The notes beneath the pieces are model-generated. The model was not told the DNA's origin and ran no database searches. It was given only the letters and a program-made list of their open reading frames with translations. Made by a program: the position numbers and the translations under genes. A stretch of 64,000 nucleotides of DNA. Source: Theocolax elegans (taxonomy: Eukaryota; Arthropoda; Insecta; Hymenoptera; Cerocephalidae). The DNA lies in contig CM047426.1 of the NCBI GenBank assembly GCA_026168455.1, forward strand, positions 52,807,085 to 52,871,084, read 5' to 3'. Below, in pieces: positions 55,066 through 64,000 of this stretch. Position 1 is the stretch's first letter; every line of letters starts with the position of its first letter.

Positions 55066-56142
55066 TGTGACGTGGTATTCGCGAACCCGGTGATTTTAAT
55101 TAATTTTAATAATTAAATTAACCGTTGGGCCGCGTTACCCAATACCGCGCACACAATTATTTATTTATTTATCGAACTGCGGGCTGTCGCCAGGAACGCG
55201 AGTTCGCTGGGACGTACGGTATGGAGGATTCGGGCAATCCTCCTTGCCTCGACACGATGGTTTAAATTAATAGAGGATGTCGGCGGGAGCGGGGAGAATA
55301 AAATAAACACACTTAATTAAAAATGAAATAAAAGAAATGTTTATTTTAAATAAAATAATTAACAAAATGGTCACTCAGGCTGTGTGCCGCGACAATACAG
55401 AATACGCGCGGGCGGAAGTCCCGGGAAACCTGTCAGATCGAGATCCTCGCCTGCGACAGGTTTCGCACCCAGGAACCGCTATTCGAGTACCGTTGTACTC
55501 GAACACACTCCCGTGGTAGACACACACACAAGGAAGGGGGAGGGTCACGATAATAAATGTCACTTACCGGTGACGCTCCTCGGGGATGGCCCAGCCGATC
55601 CTCGGCAACTGGTCGACCTCCTTGACAAGGGGACGACCGGTGGTTGAGGTGGTGAAGGCGGCCCTTGCCGCGGCGAGCAAGTCGCGATCCGCGGTATCAC
55701 TCGCGCACGACCCCGTCCTTTGGTTCACACACACACAAACACGCACAAAATTGTACGGACACGCGTTCAGTCCACCCGGGTCTCCGCACCTAGCTCTGCC
55801 ATTCCGTTCACAGAGCTTAATGCAGGAGGGGGTGGGGCGCACTCTCGGCACTCACGAGCAGTACGGAACGTCTAGACAATGTAATAATCCGTCCCGATCG
55901 ACGGATCATTACGCACTGATTAGGCGGTCGCCTAATTTCTCGAAAAGGGGATGAGAGTGGGGAAACACACACTCTTTCGCGCTCCCATCCCTACGTATAG
56001 TCGCGCGCGTAATTATACACTTGATCGACGTAAACAAATGTCGTCGGTTGGCCTTGACATACGAAAGACTCCGACGACTTACAATTCGACAATTTAAATA
56101 CTCTATTCGTCGTGAATAGATTGTGTGACGATTTCCGTCACA
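55066..56142 (-). mobile_element. Solo LTR (1,077 bp), 4-bp target duplication ATTT
   Basis: On the minus strand it begins TGTGACGGAAATCGTCACAC and ends GAATACCACGTCACA, flanked by ATTT at 55062-55065 and 56143-56146. It is the inverse-oriented relative of the LTR at 7424-8465 with clear divergence. The shared palindrome here has a mismatch (TTAGGCGGTCGCCTAA on the plus strand). Open frames inside have no domain and are not genes. Confidence 0.85.
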
Positions 56143-56160
56143 ATTTATACATATTTTATA

Positions 56161-56362
56161 ACGGGTACGGATTTTGAGTATCGGCGCAGGTATGTCTCTG
56201 AATTATCGGCGACGATCGTCGATAGGACCAAATCGACTAGCCGGGATGATTGCGAATGGTAGCGCAGTGATGAGGCTTCTGCCTGGCACTCGTGGGATCA
56301 TGGGTTCGTGCCACGATACCTTCGTTGATTTTTTTATTCCTGATATTAAATCCGTACCCCGT
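56161..56362 (+). mobile_element. Small inverted-repeat element with tRNA-like promoter boxes
   Basis: Ends AACGGGTACGGATTT and the inverted AACGGGGTACGGATTT pair over 15-16 bp. Inside, GGTAGCGCAGTGATGAGG (A-box-like) and GGGTTCGTGCC (B-box-like) are spaced as in a tRNA. It could be a tRNA-derived SINE caught in a MITE, or a MITE with internal Pol III boxes. Confidence 0.5.
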
Positions 56363-57015
56363 TACAATATAAATCTTAATTCAAATTAACTTTCTTAATC
56401 GTGTTTGTTCTGTACCTGATATATTTTCAACTTGTTATGTCTTTGATCTTGTATATTTTTATTAAATAATTGCATATTCCTCTTTATATCTTATGCAACT
56501 ATTTAATTACTAATTTGTTTCAAATTTTTTAAATTAATTCCGTAAATCAACATATTTTTACATTATAATATAACCATAAATTAATTTTTTATATTTACTG
56601 CTGTTTTTTTACTTAACTTATAATTTTTTTTCTTTTTTAAATGGTTGACAATTAAAAATATAATATTTTAATTATTTTTTAAATGTAGAAATACGTTTAT
56701 TTATCAAATTTTCTATTTACATTATTTTTATATTTAATTTATCTTTTTGCCATAAGATTAAAAATTAAAAAATTTTTTTATTAACTTTAAAACAAAATTT
56801 TTTTATTACTATTATAATCTGACCTTATTCTATATATTATTATAATATTAATAAGGATAAGGTATATTTATTTTTAATATAAATCCAGTTGCATTTTATT
56901 ATTCGAATTATATCTTTTGAATCATGAAGCATTACATTTCTAAGAATTTGCTTATTTATCAAATTCAGCTAACAGTATTCTTGTAAATATATATCGTTGT
57001 ATTGTATATACATAT
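56363..57015. other. Very AT-rich sequence
   Basis: Homopolymer-rich AT DNA with no gene, terminal repeat or RNA signal. Confidence 0.5.
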
Positions 57016-57735
57016 TTTTACGACCCAAAAAGCAGCGGAAAAGACAAAAGCTTGGAGCAGACTTATGGCCAATACGGACGGACTGAGACCGAGCATACGG
57101 AGATTACAGATGAGCGTTACCCACTCAATCATGCTTTACGGTGCGGAAATCTGGGCTGACGGGGTATACGTGAAGAAATGGTCAAAGTCAATGAACAGCG
57201 TACAGCGGACGGGCGCATTAAGGACCGCATGCGCGTTCTATCTCACCCAGTTTCTGTCTGGACACGGATACTTCCGGGGCTATTTACACCGAATCGGCAG
57301 GACTGCATCATCACATTGCAAGTACTGCGGCTGGGCCTACGACAACATTGAACATATGTTCTTTGCTTGCGAGCGTTGGACCGAACAGCGACAGAGACTA
57401 GAATCTGACACTGGAGCGATTATGCTATAAAACGTGATATACGTGATGACGACGATCGCGGACAAGTGGCGGTTGATCGCGGAATACGTTACGAATGTGT
57501 TACGGAGCAAGAATGTAAATGGATGTCTGAAAGATTGAGCGAATGTATTTGTCGAGTATGAAAGAATAAAAGAGTGAATGTGTTTCTGGACACGCAAGGA
57601 TAGCCGCCCAGTCTAAAGTAATGTGAATAACAGTTCCGGGTTAGTGTCGGTGCGAACAGAGATATGTGGGTTTAGTGGGTATTGGTAGTTTGCTCCTACC
57701 GAGTCTCACACTCGGTGGATTGTCTGCTCTGATAT
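57016..57735 (+). mobile_element. R1-clade LINE, C-terminal end and 3' UTR
   Basis: The frame 57016-57430 begins KAAEKTKAWSRLMANTDGLR and continues LYGAEIWADGV. A gap joins ALRTACAFY to LTQFLSGHGYFRGYLHRIGR, followed by a C-x2-C ... H-x4-C zinc knuckle (HCKYCGWAYDNIEHMFFACERW). This C-terminal CCHC is characteristic of R1-clade ORF2. After TAA at 57430 a shifted remnant (WRLIAEYVTNVLRSKN) and about 190 bp of UTR follow. It meets an opposite-strand R1 fragment at about 57740. Confidence 0.82.
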
Positions 57736-57739
57736 GATA

Positions 57740-59110
57740 AGACCGATATGACGATAATGGCCGCAACATGGACTAACGTCCAACGTGGCCAGTAAGATCA
57801 GAGGCCTGGTCGCGTGGCACCTGGTGTTCGTCAAAAATGGTTTTCACAAAGGTTATCGCTCAGATGGTTGAGCGCCCTTTTCGAAACACATGCTGTCAGT
57901 CTGATAAGTCCCCTGCGTCCCTTATCGACTGTAGAAGCCTTGGTCTAAGCAATAACTCGTACAGTTTTTCGGTCGTGTTAAGTAGGCTTAGGTGCCTGTA
58001 GAATCACGGATTCTCAGGGTCCCCCTTATTCTTGCTAATGAGAATCAATTGAGCTGTCTTCCAATGTCTGCTGAAAACGCCCTCCACCAGACACCCGTTG
58101 AATGTGTAGAGGAGCACCCACGGTCGTCGCAAAACGACGAAACGTAAGATCTCCGACGGCACACCGTCAGGGCTCGGTGCCTTGTTAAGTTTCAACGAGT
58201 TTGCAGCTCTGGCAAGCACCGCATTCGTAAGAAGAGGTCATTCTCCGTTTGTACGTTCAATGGTTGTCTCCCTCCTCTTAGGGTGAGTCGGAAAGAGACC
58301 ATCGACAATCTAATCCATCGTCTGTACGTCCTTAGTTACTGGAGGAACCCGTCTCCCCAGTTGGCGAGTCACGATCTTGTAACCCGCGCCCCAGGGATCC
58401 GAGTCCAACTCGTCCGTCAATCTTTACCAACACTCCTTTTTGCTATTACTTATGGCGTACTGCAAACGTCTCATACTCCGTTTATATTCTTTGGAGAGAT
58501 TTAGTGCGGTTTGTCGGTCGTGAGCCCGTTGGGCCTTCCGTCTGAGTGCTAGGCAACTACGTCGGATGTCTGCGATTTCGGCTGTGCACCAGTATGTCTC
58601 CCGTTTATTGCATGCGTAACGTTTTCGCGGCATAGAGGCTGGGTTGTTTCCTCGACAAGCGCTTCAGTCCTGTTGCGATTAGTCATTCCACGAGGTTTCA
58701 CCTGTGAGAGTGGTTCCCCGGCCATCATTTGTCTGTCCAGTTTGTATAAGTCTATTCGTTTCACATCTTAATGAGGGAACGAGTTACCCGAGTACTGCTT
58801 GTTCTCTGGCTTGTAGTTTTCGATCACTCTCCATGCCCTCAGTATTTGTGTCATCCTGTCTGAAACAAGGGTCAGGTCGGGCACAGAATCACCGAAACCG
58901 GGTCGTCTGTACGTCGGCGAGCTACCCTCGTTTGCCACTTTCAGTTCCAACCTTGCGGCCATCTCTAACAGCAGTCATCCGCGTCTGTTCGTCTTGGGCA
59001 TTTCCCACTCGACCGCGTGCGCGTTAAAGTTGCCAGCCACGATTTTGCTGCCAGGGATGCCTCTCACGGACTTCGAGAGTCTCCAGCTTCTCCGCGTTTA
59101 CGGAGAACCT
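57740..59110 (-). mobile_element. R1-clade LINE, endonuclease to early RT, decayed
   Basis: Minus strand: AGNFNAHAVEWEMPKTNRRG (endonuclease G-(D/N)-FN box) near 59045-58985, ARLELKVANEGSSPTYRRPG and DLTLVSDRM (58962-58768), ETYWCTAEIADIRRSCLALR linker (58633-58424). Then RT start LKLNKAPSPDGVPSEILRF (58219-58004), and broken HLSLLNTTEKLYELLLRPRL and RKGRSTI to about 57760. Frameshifts and stops are frequent. R1 elements normally target 28S rDNA; no rDNA is present here. Confidence 0.75.
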
Positions 59111-59844
59111 GTACATTTATTGCATACTACAGATTCTTTTTTTTACACCTTTAGGATTATATTTGTGTATTTACAGCTAATGTACATATATAATTTTTAT
59201 TAATTTCATGTCTAATTGTAAAAATTCCCAAAACTCCGTAAATCTTGGAGGCTCGATTAACAATATTTAATCAACAAGTACTTTTTTTTAGATTCTTAGA
59301 ACACTTTTAGTTTTCATTATTTTCACAGTTATAGCTACCGAATTCAGCTACCGAAACCGGGTGGGTATTGCGCGCAGGGTTGCCAGATGGCGATTTTTTC
59401 TCCTTGTTGCTCTTGCTTAATAAACATCAATATACGTAAGAGAGAAAAGGAAAAATAATCGCCAACTGGTCACTCTGATTGCGCGGATCGAGCACGGGGG
59501 CAGCCCTGCTTGCCGCGTATATACCACACGACCGGGAGAACGCCCCGTTAATTATTGTCGGGCACCTCCGTGTAAATTCAGAATAAATACTTATTTATTT
59601 GTTTTAATATAACGATCGCATTATTATTTTAATTATAAATTAGCCCGCAAACAACCTTCCGATTCCCGATTTTCCCGCCACGTGTGGCGGTACGTAGGAG
59701 ATCGTCCTATCTCCGCTACCGTGTCCCGACGGGTTAACTTATTAACCCACGGCGACGACAAAGATGCGTTCTTCGGGGCCGTCGTCCCTGTATCAAATTA
59801 ATAAATAACTTGTAACTGGTATTAGGACGAAATACCACGTTACA
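59111..59844 (+). mobile_element. Possible LTR fragment ending CCACGTTACA
   Basis: The last 200 bp (CCGCCACGTG block, palindrome-rich centre, AATAAATAACTTG signal, GACGAAATACCACGTTACA end) parallel the end region of the LTR-like segments at 13837 and 7424. The left boundary cannot be placed and no target duplication is visible. Confidence 0.4.
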
Positions 59845-60179
59845 ACATTTTGAAAAATCAATAGGATATACAATTTTAGGACAACAAGTAAAAAAGAAAA
59901 GTCACTTATTTAAAATTCTTTATAATAAATAAGATAAATATGAACAACAAAGTAGATTTAATGAAAATATTATAGAGATAAATATAAATATAGAGAATAT
60001 TTTGAAAGGTACAACAAACCAAATAAATCATGGAAAATAAAAGAACTTCAACTCAAATAAATGCTATTGAAACTGTTAAACCAACTAAGAAGTGAATTAA
60101 ATCAATTGTAATGGTAAGGGATATTCACGCACCATTATCGAATTCGGTAGGTAAGCTCGAGCGCTATATATATATATAT
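59845..60179. other. AT-rich sequence with an (AT)n run
   Basis: Weakly open in one frame (GYTILGQQVKKKSHLFKIL) with no domain I can name. An (AT)n run ends it at 60165-60183. Confidence 0.35.
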
Positions 60180-60556
60180 ATATAGCCAAAATTTTATCGA
60201 AAATTTAGTTACAATTTAATGATTTTTTTAGCCCAAAATTTCGTCTAATTATTATTTTTCCCATAACTTTTGACCATATTAAAATATTTGAGCATCCTTT
60301 TTTTTAAAACGTATCTACTCAATCTCAGCTTTCTTTTAAAATTTAGTTTATACGTACATCTTTAATTGTTTCTCAGTTACAAGCATTCAAACTCAACGGT
60401 TTTTTTCGGCGAGATTTTTCATTATTTGCTTATATCTATCGTAAAAATGACCATTGGACACTAAAACTCCGGCTTTCTGCATGATTTTATAGTAGAAATT
60501 ATATCCTATGTTTGGTAAGGATCCATTTTCCAGAGGGTGTGACCTCTCCTTGTAAC
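60180..60556. mobile_element. One-armed relative of the foldback MITE at 25.0 kb
   Basis: It aligns by eye with the loop and right arm of 25025-25701: TTTTTTTTAAAACGTATCTAC, ATGACCATTGG, TTTGGTAAGGATCC, and the terminal CCTCTCCTTG. The left arm is absent. Considerable divergence marks it as old. Confidence 0.65.
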
Positions 60557-62372
60557 ATGTTTTACTTGATAACGATCCACCATTGGTACAAAAAACAAAA
60601 TTCAATTATATTTTAACATACACTATTAAGAAATACAAAAATATATATCGGTTATCAATTAAAATTTTTATATATCATGAAAAAACCTCGAAAATTTAAG
60701 GCTAAATGTTGAAAATTAATGAGGGTAATCTTTACTTACAAATTTTTATTCACAAAAATTTAAATAAAATATAATATTTATACTAGAAAAAGTTGTTAAA
60801 ATATTTTAAAATAATGTTTAGTTACTATAAATTACAGTTTAAATGTGTTAAATAAATTTTGGCTAATCTCTCATTTGATTAGTTAAATATGTCAAATATT
60901 TAATGTTTATTTTTTTAAAACAAATAAATATTTATTTATTTGTACTAATTATATAAATTATGAATTATGCTTTAAAGAATTATATTAATTCTTGAAATCA
61001 ATTTCAATTATTACATACTAAATAATTCTTGAAACACTTGAGCAATCTTTACTTGAAAACTTCGTTAATTTATACGGTATAGTCAGTTTAATATTGCCGA
61101 ACTTGCTCAAGCAAAAATTGCTTGACTAAGTTAAGCAACTGTAGCTTTTTACGCCTTACCGGAGTAATAGGGTAAAAATTGCTTGACTCTCCCGTATCTT
61201 TTGCTTATTTTTGTCTCCGTGTGGTACCACTTTTCGTGCGAACGATAATTACCGCGAATAGATTAACTTTATCGCGGTTGTTCGTAGTTTAGGAGAGTTA
61301 GTTCGCGTACCCCTCTTTCCCCCCGCGTTGAGCCGACGATTACGACTCAACTCTCGTGCGTGCGTTGACCTCGAACGACAATTGTTTTGAGTTTAGTACA
61401 TATCACATTTGATATAATAAATCTGATCATATTTAATTGCATCTCAAATCGTGTTGATTTTTAGATTTAAAACCGACGCATATAGATTGTGACAATGTGC
61501 TTTGCACATGTCAAGTGACAGCCACCAAACCCCTGGCGAACACCTACCTACCCGTACAAGCTATACGAGTCCCTAGATAAACCTACCTACCCATATATAT
61601 TGAGCCTAGCTACCCACCCGCACATTAACTAAGCCCTACCTACCCTCACAGTCTAATATCCCAATCCCAAGCACGGCACAAGTTAACACTAAGATGGCCC
61701 GGTGGTTGAGGACCGTGGGCGAGCTCAGATGACGTCAGATGATCCAGGAGGACGGCCATGGAACCTCCAACGTCAACCAATATACATCTGTAAACAAGTA
61801 AAACAATGAATACAAGTAACACTACAGCTGTAGAAGGAACAGTATAGAGCAGAATGAGGTTAGGTTGCTATACATAAACAATGTGTATAACAAACTTCTT
61901 TAAACATTAAATTAATGAATACGCATATTCGCGTAATTCCCACGACAAAGTATTTATCTGGAGCTGTAGACGAAGCGGATATCAGTAACCGAGGTTGACG
62001 TCGTCGAGGATAGAGGGGTAAGTCGGTCCCGAGCAGCGATACGGCGGCGGGTGAGTTCGTACCTGAAACTCACACCGTACAATTTAGTGAATAACGCAAG
62101 AAGGAACGAGGTGATAGTTACCTAGAAAGAAGAATACAGCATCTCCGAGACATAAACTGTACCAGGTCAACATACGCTTACAGCATGATCACCGCTACAG
62201 TCTGAACACCGCGGTACTCGACTCGCTCGCTCGATGCGAGATCGATGTACCGCGTACAAGTACGTACTGCGCAGACGCGCGGCACGATCGCGGCTCTCGC
62301 GCACGCCGAGAGGCAGAGCTCTACGAACGGTCGATCCGACGACAACCCTTCACTAGCGTGCGAGTACGCAAT
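60557..62372. other. Unassigned: AT-rich to 61.2 kb, then mixed composition
   Basis: 61120-61140 holds the palindrome TCAAGCAAAAATTGCTTGA. At 61542-61646 CCTACCTACCC or a close variant occurs four times at 23-40 bp spacing. 61.98-62.35 kb is CpG-rich. No coding domain or RNA gene was supported; a host promoter or LTR region is possible. Confidence 0.35.
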
Positions 62373-62374
62373 GC

Positions 62375-62416
<42 letters not shown>
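62373..62416. repeat. (GA)n microsatellite
   Basis: GA run of about 40 bp, here without an adjoining LINE terminus. Confidence 0.88.
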
Positions 62417-62418
<2 letters not shown>

Positions 62419-63590
62419 AGCAGCTTCCCGACCAAGTGTCCCGGATTCTCCGCAAAGGTTGGTGTTTGATTACCTCTCTCTGCTGACGGTACCGCCGTGT
62501 ACCGTAGGAAGTGCGTGCAAGCATCCCGTTCGTTCCTGTCCTTCCCCTTCCTTCCCTACAGCGTATCCCGGTGTACCCGAAATTCTGCTACGATAACCCG
62601 CATGTTATTGTGATTTCGTCCCGTATTAACGCGGCTGGCGCCCACCCACCATATTTGTTTATATTTTTAATAATAAATACTTATATTATTATTACCAAAT
62701 AACTGACCCTCATTGACCTGCACCCTGATCCTCAGTGCAGCGTTACAAGATATTCCTCCGTTATCCTATGAGCCGTATATAAGTATACGGACTCTCGCGA
62801 ACACACATTTTATTTTCTTTCCGCTGTCTTTACCTGTCGGTATTAGAAACCGAAGCACGGTTTCCAAATAACTTTAACGGCAAGTGTGCGGACAGGTAAC
62901 CGCAGCCGCTACGCGGGAAATATTTGTAAACATCATATATATAGATATATATCCTGGTTTAAGCATCGAGTACGAGATACCAAGTTGGCGACACTAGTCA
63001 GGTTTGTACGCCACGAACTATGTGGTATATATAATACGGGCGACTCGATAATTTTCCCACTAGGCAAGCACACCGTTACACAATATATAGGAAAACATAT
63101 GAAAATGAAAATAATAAAAATGATTATGATATTATAGATATGTTATATGTAAGTTTAAAAAACGACTCAATCGTACAAACTCATAAAACCAATTCGGGAT
63201 ACTAAAAAGAGTTGTATTTTAAAACTCGGATAAAGGAAAATCGCAAAATACAACTAGAAAAATAAAAAAAATTAAAGAAATTGAAATAAATACTATAATT
63301 CAAGATAAGCGTAAAGTTTTAATTTATGATATTGAACTAAAAAATGAATATATAAAAACGAAAAAATAATTAAAAAATGTCCTGAAATAAAAATAAAACA
63401 TAAAATATAACATAAAAGTTTTCTGGATTTTTTAATTTGTATACTAAATTTGTAAAGAATTATTCAAATGAAACCATTTCACTTCTTTAGTTATCAACCC
63501 TTAGAATACTGGCATAACGCACATATACGTCATGCTTCGACTCGTAAATATTTAGTCTTAGTTTAAGTTGAAATTGGGGACCTATCATTA
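62417..63590. other. Possible LTR/leader region before a gypsy fragment
   Basis: CCGTATATAAGTATACGG at 62770-62787 is a palindrome containing a TATA-like core. Near 62979 AAGTTGGCGACACTAGTCAGG resembles the primer-binding region following a 5' LTR. The order TATA, primer site, pol is right for an LTR element, but LTR ends cannot be fixed. Confidence 0.35.
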
Positions 63591-63599
63591 CAAAATATG

Positions 63600-64000
63600 A
63601 GTGAAGTAAGGAACAACAAATTGCTTTTAATAAAATGAAACAACTTTTGGATGATAAAATAATATGAACTTTCGTAATTCTGAAAAAATTGTACATATTA
63701 ACAACGGATGCAAGTGATTTTGTAATCGCTGGAATTTTATCACAAACAGATGAAAACGGTAACGAACAAATAGTAACATATATTAGTTGTACATTAAAAG
63801 GTAGCAAAGTAAATTATTTTATAACTGAAAAAGAAATGCTCGCAATGGTATGGGCACTTCATAAACTGGATACTTACCCAAGGGACGCGTCTAAAATTAT
63901 AGTAAGAACAGATCATAAAGCTTTATTATACTTACACAATTGCAAGTTTACAAATTTGCTTTTAAGAATATAGAATTTATCCATTCGAAATTTAAATATA
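63600..64000 (+). pseudogene. Ty3/gypsy RT end and RNase H, runs to window edge
   Basis: EQQIAFNKMKQLLDDKII (63610-63663) is the RT-RNase H connection. A one-base shift leads to LYILTTDASDFVIAGILSQ (RNase H first Asp), VNYFITEKEMLAMVWALHKL (catalytic Glu) and IIVRTDHKALLYL (catalytic Asp) to a stop at 63973. The following EFIHSKFKY-like residues suggest the domain continues past the stop, so the copy is broken. Integrase would lie beyond the window. Confidence 0.8.

Noticed and set aside
55375..55954. Overlapping GC-rich open frames near 55.5-55.9 kb
   Set aside because: They lie inside the solo LTR, on both strands, with no domain and no counterpart conserved in the related LTR at 7.4 kb.
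60393..60605. 70-codon minus-strand frame
   Set aside because: It lies across the degenerate foldback fragment related to 25025-25701, which is non-coding.

Overview
This 64 kb window is eukaryotic, AT-rich and made almost entirely of transposable elements and their relics. I recognise no host protein-coding gene, no rRNA and no convincing functional tRNA. The mix of microsatellite-associated LINEs (Jockey/CR1-type), an R1-clade LINE, a CR1-like LINE with a PHD-type ORF1, Penelope, DIRS, Ty3/gypsy, a pogo/Tigger transposon, tRNA-derived SINEs and many foldback MITEs fits an arthropod, most likely an insect. That is inference from TE content, not from a host marker.

Layout. 1-5.8 kb: three same-strand 5'-truncated LINEs, head to tail, each flanked by (TC)n. 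6.9-8.8 kb: a decayed LINE split by a solo LTR with a 4-bp target duplication. 9.9-11.6 kb: a decayed Ty3/gypsy element (gag, protease, RT). 12.2-13.1 kb: a MITE with TTAA target duplication carrying a SINE. 13.8-15.9 kb: LTR-like sequence and a repeat-bearing leader. 15.9-18.9 kb: a 905-bp foldback abutting a DIRS-like element with RT/RNase H and tyrosine recombinase. 19.4-24 kb: hairpin-rich short elements, a tRNA-like relic and decayed repeats. 24.0-33.3 kb: a Penelope complex inside a 14-bp target duplication, holding an inverted Penelope copy, a foldback with TTA duplication, and a 4.5 kb Tigger-like transposon whose transposase reads as a six-exon gene. 33.3-36.6 kb: AT-rich with a second SINE. 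36.6-43.4 kb: minus-strand LINEs in (GA)n, including a tandem duplication that created a chimeric element. 44.98-51.63 kb: a 6.66 kb structure bounded by inverted arrays of eight short repeats each, containing a 1,655-bp palindrome, LINE scraps and over 1.7 kb of TC/GA tract. 51.6-54.1 kb: a CR1-like LINE lacking its RT. 55.1-56.1 kb: a second solo LTR. 57.0-59.1 kb: two R1-clade fragments tail to tail. 59.1-64 kb: LTR-like and AT-rich sequence ending in a Ty3/gypsy RNase H that runs to the window edge.

How it fits together. The region is a nested insertion bed. Several insertion events can be checked inside the window because the uninterrupted sequence survives in another copy or because removing the insert restores a reading frame. 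The least explained structures are the 44.98-51.63 kb array-bounded element, the six-exon Tigger transposase with all introns in phase 1, the 388-bp perfect repeat flanking that transposon, the 37-nt string shared by the DIRS element and a foldback arm, and the 30-bp perfect stem at 19.5 kb.
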